Made by a program: the position numbers and the translations under genes. DNA of 64,000 nt from Bradyrhizobium barranii subsp. barranii (GTDB lineage Bacteria; Pseudomonadota; Alphaproteobacteria; Rhizobiales; Xanthobacteraceae): the NCBI RefSeq assembly GCF_017565645.3, contig NZ_CP086136.1:4819501-4883500 (forward strand). Direction: 5' to 3'. A model generated the notes under the pieces. The model did no database searches, was not told the DNA's origin, and worked only from the letters and a program-made list of their open reading frames with translations. This document shows positions 58,923-64,000 of this stretch, one piece after another. Each line of letters opens with the position of its first letter. The first letter of the stretch is position 1.

Positions 58923-60269
58923 TCAGCGGCCGGAGCCGTCGGCGCAGACGGATCCGATAATGCGGCAAGCTTTGCCAGCCTTGCCGCATTCGTCAAGCGC
59001 GGCATCCCTGGCGTGCTGGATGCTGTCGCGCTGGACCAGCGACCAGGATTTGTCTGATATCGCGAACGCGCCGCAGCGGTTGCCGTAGAAGGAGAGCTCG
59101 ATCGGACATTTGGCGCCGGCGCAATTGCCGCGCGCATCCGCCACCGCCGCGCGCCGCGAGGCGTGGTTCCACGATATGCCCCATTTGCTGCTGTCGGGAC
59201 CGTACACGATCGAGCCCCACGGCTTCAGATCCTCCATCTTGCGCATCCGCAGCAGCAGGCCTTCGGTTGCCTCGCCCGTCGGTGCCATCGAGATCCGCTG
59301 CTGGAGCTTGGTGATCGCACGGGTCAGTCCATCGGGCGTGTCAGGATCGAAATTGAGCTCGTAGAGCCGCTCGCTCAATTCGCTCAGCAGCGCGGCATCG
59401 CGCAGCGGCACGCGATCGGGATCGGCGCGCAGCCGATCCGCCGGCAGCGGATCGGGCTGCATCGCGGCGACCTGCGGCGGCGGGCTTTGCGTCGGCGGCA
59501 CGAAATAGAAGGTGCCGTCGATCGGCGAGGACGACACCCAGGGCTGCTGCGCGCCTGATGTGGCGCGCTTCACGGCGAGGCCGACCTGGTTGAAGGTCTG
59601 GAACACGTCGAGGCCCGCGGTCCGGACCGTCGCCGCCAGCGCCTTGGTGTAGGGGCTGTGGCCGTCGCTGCCGTCCTGCGCGACGTTGCCGGGCTGCGTC
59701 GCGTAGGAGATCAGCGTGCCCTCCGGCGCGCGCATCTGCGCAAGGCCGCCGTCGGAGGATCGCAGGCCGCGCGAGCCAAACGGGTTGTTGCGGCAGGCGT
59801 CGAGGATCACGAGGTTGAGGCGCGTACCCGATCCCTGCATCTGCCGCAGCACGAGGTTGACGTCGGTCATCTGGAAATCGACATCGGCCTCGCGCGTCGG
59901 ATTGGCGCCGACAGGCACGAGATAGTTGGAGCCGGCGACTTGCACGCCGTGGCCGGCATAATAGAACAGCGCGACGTCGGCGCCCTGGACCTGCCGGCCA
60001 AAGCTCTGCACCGCGATATCCATCGCGCCCTTGTCGAGATCGAGCTGGGCGCGCCCGCCGACCAGCGTGAAGCCGAGCGCGCCAAGCGTCTCCGCCATCA
60101 GGCTCGCGTCCTTGGACGGGTTGTCGAGCGGCGTGATGTTCTTGTAGGCGGAGTTGCCGACGACCAGCGCAATGCGCTTCCCGGCCGAGGCGGGCGCCGC
60201 CCCGGCGACAAGCAGGGCTGCGGCCAGCGCCGCCAGCCCCACGACGCGATTGAAAATCCTCGCGCGCAT
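58923..60269 (-). CDS. Secreted caspase-like (peptidase C14) protein
   Basis: A signal peptide of about 29 residues (RVVGLAALAAALLVAGAAPASA) precedes a caspase domain. The catalytic dyad is His107 (YYAGHGVQ) and Cys159 (LDACRNNPF). The N-terminal strand KRIALVVGNSAYKNITPLDN is typical of metacaspase-like bacterial proteins. The C-terminal ~200 residues hold a DUF4189-like or Cys-rich segment (GAKCPIELSFYGNRCGAFA). The chosen ATG has GGGGGTT before it. The role is unknown; most bacterial members are uncharacterised. Confidence 0.85.
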   Translation of the reverse strand: MRARIFNRVVGLAALAAALLVAGAAPASAGKRIALVVGNSAYKNITPLDNPSKDASLMAETLGALGFTLVGGRAQLDLDKGAMDIAVQSFGRQVQGADVALFYYAGHGVQVAGSNYLVPVGANPTREADVDFQMTDVNLVLRQMQGSGTRLNLVILDACRNNPFGSRGLRSSDGGLAQMRAPEGTLISYATQPGNVAQDGSDGHSPYTKALAATVRTAGLDVFQTFNQVGLAVKRATSGAQQPWVSSSPIDGTFYFVPPTQSPPPQVAAMQPDPLPADRLRADPDRVPLRDAALLSELSERLYELNFDPDTPDGLTRAITKLQQRISMAPTGEATEGLLLRMRKMEDLKPWGSIVYGPDSSKWGISWNHASRRAAVADARGNCAGAKCPIELSFYGNRCGAFAISDKSWSLVQRDSIQHARDAALDECGKAGKACRIIGSVCADGSGR

Positions 60270-60390
60270 GAAAACCCCCAAAGCGAAAACTCTTCAAGGC
60301 AATGACGCCAATCTACCAGCCCGGCGCCCCGGCGAAAAGCGGTGCGACATTCTGTGCAGGGCAATCGCATGGGAGCGTTACAGGCCGTCA

Positions 60391-60416
60391 TGCCCGGGCT
60401 TGTCCCGGGCATCCAC
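60391..60416. repeat. GC-rich intergenic repeat, copy 2
   Basis: TGCCCGGGCTTGTCCCGGGCA is a near-perfect hairpin followed by TCCAC. The reverse complement occurs at 966-988 with one mismatch. It is the dispersed rhizobial palindrome type and sits between two minus-strand genes. Confidence 0.65.
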
Positions 60417-60458
60417 CCCGGGCCACGCACGCCGGAATGATGACGGATGGATCGGTGT

Positions 60459-60680
60459 TTACTTCCAGACCCGCGCCAGCGTCAGCGCTAGACACCCCAG
60501 CGCAGTGCCGATCAGCCCCACCATCGCGTAGGACTGCGCGAACACGCCGGTCTGGATGAAGACCTGACAGGCGATGGCGATGCAGATCGCGGCCAGCAGC
60601 AGGCAGGCGCAGCCGGCGATGGTCGACAGATAGCGCATCGCGGTTGCGACGGGCCCTGCGGGTGATGCGGGATCGTTCAT
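60459..60680 (-). CDS. Small membrane protein (73 aa)
   Basis: It starts MNDPASPAGPVATAMRYLST and has two hydrophobic segments (IAGCACLLLAAICIAIACQV and YAMVGLIGTALGCLALTLAR), giving a hairpin topology. No strong ribosome binding site is visible; a TTG four codons earlier is possible. It is the last of a set of small minus-strand genes. The family is not recognised. Confidence 0.6.
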   Translation of the reverse strand: MNDPASPAGPVATAMRYLSTIAGCACLLLAAICIAIACQVFIQTGVFAQSYAMVGLIGTALGCLALTLARVWK

Positions 60681-60740
60681 GCGGGGATACAACGGCGCGG
60701 CCGGCGGCGGTTACTCCGCCGCGGCGTGCACGCAAGAGCA

Positions 60741-60917
60741 TCAGTCGCGGGCGCAGCAATCGACAAGTGCGCGCCAGATGCGCTGAACTTCGATGGTCCG
60801 CTGCAGCTCAAGGACGTGGTTCTCGCTTGCATGAGAGGACTTTTCCTCCAGTCGTGATTCACGCGGTGCGATCCAGCGCTCGGATATCGGATCGTACCAT
60901 TTGCCGAGATCGACCAA
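60741..60917 (-). CDS. Small hypothetical protein with TTG start (58 aa)
   Basis: A TTG codon seven bases after AGAGGAG opens a frame reading LVDLGKWYDPISERWIAPRE then SRLEEKSSHASENHVLELQR, ending RALVDCCARD. The amino acid mix is protein-like and the Trp/Tyr/Cys content argues for a real gene. It lies between two other small genes on the same strand, 34 bases after the previous one. The function is unknown. Confidence 0.5.
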   Translation of the reverse strand: MVDLGKWYDPISERWIAPRESRLEEKSSHASENHVLELQRTIEVQRIWRALVDCCARD

Positions 60918-60951
60918 GTTCGTGTCTCCTCTCTTCGATCCCCCTGGTCTT

Positions 60952-61143
60952 TCAGCCCATGCGCCTGTTCGTGGTGTTCTGGGTGATGTTGCCGTGCTCG
61001 GCCTGTTCGCGAATGTTCTGCTTCTCGTCGTCGCGATGGCCCTTGGTGGTGTCGAGCGGAATTGACGGCGTGCTGCCGGGACCCTTGTGGCTCTGGTTCT
61101 CCGCGGGAACAGGCTTGACCGTTTTCGTCAGCGGCTTCGTCAT
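60952..61143 (-). CDS. Small hydrophilic protein (63 aa)
   Basis: It starts MTKPLTKTVKPVPAENQSHK. It is Lys/Asn/Gln/Thr-rich and almost devoid of hydrophobic residues, ending HGNITQNTTNRRMG, so it is probably intrinsically disordered. Similar short Lys/Thr/Gln-rich proteins are common in Bradyrhizobium. A stress or DNA-binding role is only a guess. Confidence 0.6.
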   Translation of the reverse strand: MTKPLTKTVKPVPAENQSHKGPGSTPSIPLDTTKGHRDDEKQNIREQAEHGNITQNTTNRRMG

Positions 61144-61249
61144 GGGCTTTGACTCCGTCGTTGCCTCACGAGATGCCAACGCATGGGACATTCGCGGCGT
61201 TCCAATTGGTGGTCTGATGTGATCGGTGCGGAGGCGACGGGAAGGGCTG

Positions 61250-61465
61250 TCAGCGAAACCGCCGTGTCACCATTGCAAGCACGAAGACAGGCTCGCTTCC
61301 GTCAAACACGCTGAGTGTCCAGCTGTCGCCGGGGCGCAGCGCATGCTCGACGTCGCGGGAGAGGCGGACGGCTTCGCACCAGGCGGCATCGTCGTCGAGG
61401 AGCGTTTCACCGGTCGTGTCGGTGTGAGGTTGCTGGCCCTCGAAATGAAAGAAGTACCGCGCCAT
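61250..61465 (-). CDS. DUF6894-like small protein (71 aa)
   Basis: It starts MARYFFHFEGQQPHTDTTGE; the MARYFFH(V/F) beginning and the pattern DTTGETLLDDDAAWCEAVRL are typical of the short rhizobial DUF6894 family. The protein is a compact alpha/beta domain. The chosen ATG is three codons after a TTG alternative. The function of the family is unknown. Confidence 0.75.
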   Translation of the reverse strand: MARYFFHFEGQQPHTDTTGETLLDDDAAWCEAVRLSRDVEHALRPGDSWTLSVFDGSEPVFVLAMVTRRFR

Positions 61466-61513
61466 GTCGGGCAATGCGGGCCACGCGAATATGTTCCGGC
61501 TGCGCGGATCGTT

Positions 61514-62320
61514 CTAGCCCGCCGCGCGTCCCAGCACTTCGCGAAAGTGCTTCTTCACCGCGCCGTTGCAGGTGCAGGCGCTTGTCTCGAGCGCCGGCGC
61601 ATCGAGAATCAGGATGGCGCCGCGGCGGGTCGCGAGGATGCGCCTGGCCTTGAACGTCTGGATGACGCGGCTGGCATAGCTGCGGGAGACGCCGAGCATC
61701 CCGGCGAGCTGCTCGTGGGTGAGGCGGATTTCGTCGCTGCCGATATGCTCTCGGGCCGCGATGATCCATTTCGCCGCGCGTTGCTCGATCGAATGCGCCG
61801 CGTTGCAGGCCGCGGTCTGGAGCAGCTGCGCGAACTGGCAGGCTGCGTAGCGCGAAAAAATCTCATGCATGCTGGGCGATCGCTGCTGCGCCTGCTCGAG
61901 CGCGCGCAGCGGCAGGCGGACCAGCGTGCCGCCGACCTTCACGACGACGCGGGAAAAGGCCGGCGACGGGCTGCGGCCTGCGGAAAGACCGATCCCGCCC
62001 TCGCGGCCCACCAGGAGACTTTCGACCTCGCGGTCATCCTCAACCGGCACCGCGAACGACACGAACGCGGGGCCGCAGGGGAAGTGGACCACGGAGATGC
62101 CGTCGCCGGCGTGATGCAGAACGTGGTTCGCGGCGACCTCGACCGATTGCAGGTGCGGCGCGAGCAGCTCGAAATCCTGGGCGCTGAGCCTTCGCAGCAG
62201 ATCGTTCCTGGGCCGGCCGGTCACGCTTCTTGTCTCTGGGCTCTTCGTTGGCCGGGAATCGGCGTCTCCAGGAAAAAGCCTACGTTTCCGCGCAGGAACC
62301 GACAGTTCCAAAGTGAACAC
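61514..62320 (-). CDS. Crp/Fnr family transcriptional regulator
   Basis: A 268-residue regulator. The N-terminal cyclic-nucleotide-binding-like barrel (ISVVHFPCGPAFVSFAVPVE) lacks obvious Fnr-type Cys ligands. The C-terminal helix-turn-helix reads RLTHEQLAGMLGVSRSYASR then VIQTFKARRILATRRGAI. The ligand or redox signal is unknown. An N-terminal extension of 40 residues is present if the first ATG is used; an internal start is possible. Confidence 0.85.
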   Translation of the reverse strand: MFTLELSVPARKRRLFPGDADSRPTKSPETRSVTGRPRNDLLRRLSAQDFELLAPHLQSVEVAANHVLHHAGDGISVVHFPCGPAFVSFAVPVEDDREVESLLVGREGGIGLSAGRSPSPAFSRVVVKVGGTLVRLPLRALEQAQQRSPSMHEIFSRYAACQFAQLLQTAACNAAHSIEQRAAKWIIAAREHIGSDEIRLTHEQLAGMLGVSRSYASRVIQTFKARRILATRRGAILILDAPALETSACTCNGAVKKHFREVLGRAAG

Positions 62321-62466
62321 AAGTGTTTGCGGGAAACCGAAAAGTTCGCAGCAGCGAGGCGTCGCGCCGTCCGGCGTTGCCCGCGGGACACGCTGCGAAC
62401 TTTGTTCTCATCCGGAGAACTACGGAATTTCCAAATGAGCCAGCGCTTGTGGGGCGCCGCGGGCTC

Positions 62467-62703
62467 TTATCCGAGACGGATCTGGCGTTCGGCCAGGAGG
62501 CGGCTTTGGGCCACCTGCTTGCGGTAGTCACCGATCGCCTTGTTGGCGAGCATCAACTGCCGGCGTTCACCGGTCCTGAGCTGCGCTTCGATGGCATCCA
62601 GAATGGTGTGCGCGGTCTCGTCCGGAGGTCCGAGCTCGCCGCTCTGCTCCAGGAAGCTCCAGGCGATGAAGAAGGCGCTTTCGACGGTGCAACGAATGGA
62701 CAT
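62467..62703 (-). CDS. Hypothetical helical protein (78 aa)
   Basis: It starts MSIRCTVESAFFIAWSFLEQ; helices follow (ETAHTILDAIEAQLRTGERR, LMLANKAIGDYRKQ). The frame is open 13 codons upstream without a ribosome binding site. The end QSRLLAERQIRLG is basic. The family is not recognised. It lies close to the Flp pilin gene on the same strand. Confidence 0.6.
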   Translation of the reverse strand: MSIRCTVESAFFIAWSFLEQSGELGPPDETAHTILDAIEAQLRTGERRQLMLANKAIGDYRKQVAQSRLLAERQIRLG

Positions 62704-62775
62704 GCGCTGCCAACGCGGTGTGGTCGCAGCCGTTCCGCGCACGCCGTCGTGCCTTCAGCGCGCACTGGTTTGGCG

Positions 62776-62937
62776 CTACTTCAGCGAGGTGCTGATCGAG
62801 CCGAACTTCAGCTTCAACGACGAGCCGAGATTGTTGACCACGGCGATGATCGCGAGCGCGATGCCGGCTGCGATCAGGCCGTACTCGATCGCAGTGGCGC
62901 CGGTTTCATCGGCCAGGAAGCGGCGGATGGTCTGCAT
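62776..62937 (-). CDS. Flp family type IVb pilin
   Basis: A 53-residue prepilin. The start MQTIRRFLADETGATAIEYG is the Flp signature, with a short basic leader, Gly before the mature Glu5 (AIEYG), and a hydrophobic helix (LIAAGIALAIIAVVNNLG). It is processed by a TadV-type peptidase and assembled into tad pili; no tad genes are in the window, so it is an orphan copy. The frame is open upstream but the family start is clear. Confidence 0.9.
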   Translation of the reverse strand: MQTIRRFLADETGATAIEYGLIAAGIALAIIAVVNNLGSSLKLKFGSISTSLK

Positions 62938-63100
62938 GGCCTCACCAGAATTCCAAAGAGAAAGCTGGCGAGGACTTCGCGGCTTGCCGGTTCCCCTATT
63001 TGGAACCGGGGCTTGCGTCAATTCCGGGTTAATTCGGCGGAGGAAAGCGCGGCGGCGAGACCTCGTCCCGCCGCCAAGCCTGTCCAGATTTTCCTGCGCG

Positions 63101-64000
63101 TCAGTTCTTCAGCACGATGCGGCCGACGACCTTGCCGGCGCGCAACTCGTCGATCCATTTCTGGATGTCGCCCATCGGCTCCTCGCGCATCGGCGTCGGC
63201 TTGATCTTGCCGGCGCGGGCGAGCGCCATCAGCTCCTGGGCTTCCGCGAGCGTGCCGACCATGAAGCCTTCGACGGTTAGGCGCTTGTAGACCCATTGCA
63301 CCATCGGCAGGGTGAACTGGCCGCCCATCAGGCCGGAGACGACGACCTTGCCGCCGCGCGCGGCGACCGCCACGGCAAAGGCCATCGACTTCTCATTGCC
63401 GGCGAAATCGACGACCTCGTCGAAGCCGCCCTCGGTTTCCTTCAGGATGCGTTTGATCACGTCGGGCTCGGACGGATCGTAGGCGTTGGCTGCGCCGTTC
63501 TTCAGCGCGGTCTCGCGTGCGGCCGGCGAGAGATCGGCCACCGTGATCGGCTGCTTGAACATCGCCTGCGCGAACGACAGGCCCATCATGCCGACGCCAC
63601 CGAGACCGATCAGCAGCAGATTGCGCTGGCGCGGGCGGTCGACGAGGCGCTTGAGCGCGCCGTAGGCGGTCACGCCGGAGCACATCAGGGTCGCGGCCTG
63701 GTTGACGGGCAGGGGATCGTAGTCGAGCAGGTACTTTGCGTCGGGCACCAGCACGTGGGTGGCGAAGCCGCCGTCGATGGAGACGCCGAGGAAGCGCTGT
63801 TTCGCGCAAAGGTTCTCGTCGCCATTGGCGCAGTCGCGGCACTGGCCGCAGCCGATCCACGGGAACACCGCCTTCTTGGCTCCGACAAGGTTCGCCGGCA
63901 CGTCCGAGCCGACTTCGTCGACCACGCCCGCGATCTCGTGGCCGAGCGTGAAGGGCAGCGTCATGCCGCGCGTGGTGTCGAGCTTCTTGCCGCCGCCGAG
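63101..64000 (-). CDS. Zinc-dependent alcohol dehydrogenase (5' end cut by window edge)
   Basis: A medium-chain dehydrogenase missing its first residues. Visible are GHEIAGVVDEVGSDVP (catalytic zinc His/Glu), the structural-zinc Cys4 motif CGQCRDCANGDENLC, the NAD motif GLGGVGMMG and the conserved YGALKRLVDRPRQ region. The end KVVGRIVLKN is typical of the ADH/alcohol dehydrogenase group that oxidises primary alcohols. The frame runs off the edge in phase, so more of the N-terminus lies outside. Confidence 0.92.
   Translation of the reverse strand, partial: LGGGKKLDTTRGMTLPFTLGHEIAGVVDEVGSDVPANLVGAKKAVFPWIGCGQCRDCANGDENLCAKQRFLGVSIDGGFATHVLVPDAKYLLDYDPLPVNQAATLMCSGVTAYGALKRLVDRPRQRNLLLIGLGGVGMMGLSFAQAMFKQPITVADLSPAARETALKNGAANAYDPSEPDVIKRILKETEGGFDEVVDFAGNEKSMAFAVAVAARGGKVVVSGLMGGQFTLPMVQWVYKRLTVEGFMVGTLAEAQELMALARAGKIKPTPMREEPMGDIQKWIDELRAGKVVGRIVLKN

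Noticed and set aside
61226..62527. 433-codon plus-strand frame opposite the Crp/Fnr regulator
   Set aside because: Antisense shadow; the minus-strand regulator has a clear helix-turn-helix.
62776..62937. A tad/Flp secretion locus
   Set aside because: Only the pilin gene is present; no cpa/tad ATPase, secretin or prepilin peptidase is in the window.
1..64000. CRISPR array, tRNA, rRNA or known riboswitch
   Set aside because: No regularly spaced repeats, no cloverleaf or CCA-type tRNA end, and no rRNA-like sequence were seen on either strand. The att site is not at a tRNA 3' end.

Overview
The window reads as a high-GC alphaproteobacterial chromosome, most likely Bradyrhizobium or a close relative. 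This is inferred from the gene families, from the rpsF-rpsR-(DUF2232)-rplI and fabD-fabG-acpP-fabF-mltG-yicC-gmk neighbourhoods, from the many small lineage-type hypothetical proteins, and from GC-rich intergenic palindromes. No database search was possible, so every family name rests on motifs read by eye.

Bases 1-25.7 kb are ordinary chromosome. In order they hold a partial exported protein, an SDR oxidoreductase, a small membrane protein, purF and cvpA, radA, a periplasmic binding protein translationally coupled to a GGDEF-EAL protein, and a TauE/SafE permease. Next comes a minus-strand catabolic operon: a GntR regulator with a tandem FadR-type operator, a beta-hydroxyacid dehydrogenase, a complete polar amino-acid type ABC transporter and an RpiB-type isomerase. 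Then follow a GFA protein, an SGNH-like protein, xthA with a tandem pair of Cys-rich exported proteins and an xthA 5' remnant, alr, dnaB, a CxxCH protein, a TetR regulator with a PaaI thioesterase, rplI and the DUF2232 membrane protein.

Bases 25,748-47,250 are a 21.5-kb integrated element sitting inside the ribosomal-protein cluster. rpsF and rpsR lie on its right and DUF2232-rplI on its left. A perfect 13-bp direct repeat bounds it (attL/attR candidate), and a tyrosine integrase with an overlapping excisionase-like gene sits just inside attL. The cargo is a decayed prophage or phage-derived element. It carries a tape-measure gene split by a frameshift, a tail-fibre 3' fragment with a small membrane protein, a serine resolvase, a replication-initiator-like protein, two ribbon-helix-helix genes, and remnants of a thermonuclease and a DNA ligase. 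It also carries several unrecognised genes, among them a compact three-gene operon with a PD-(D/E)XK nuclease that is the best candidate for an undescribed defence module. The right third is an IS graveyard: an IS3 element with an IS1111-type element nested in it, an intact-looking IS1380 element, and an IS1380 end-to-end scar.

Bases 47.3-64 kb return to chromosome. They hold rpsR and rpsF (S6 with an Arg/Gly-rich tail), a TetR regulator and fatty-acid desaturase pair behind a striking nested palindrome, the fatty-acid synthesis cluster fabD-fabG-acpP-fabF with mltG, yicC and gmk, a caspase-like protein, several small conserved proteins, a Crp/Fnr regulator, a Flp pilin, and an alcohol dehydrogenase that runs off the right edge.
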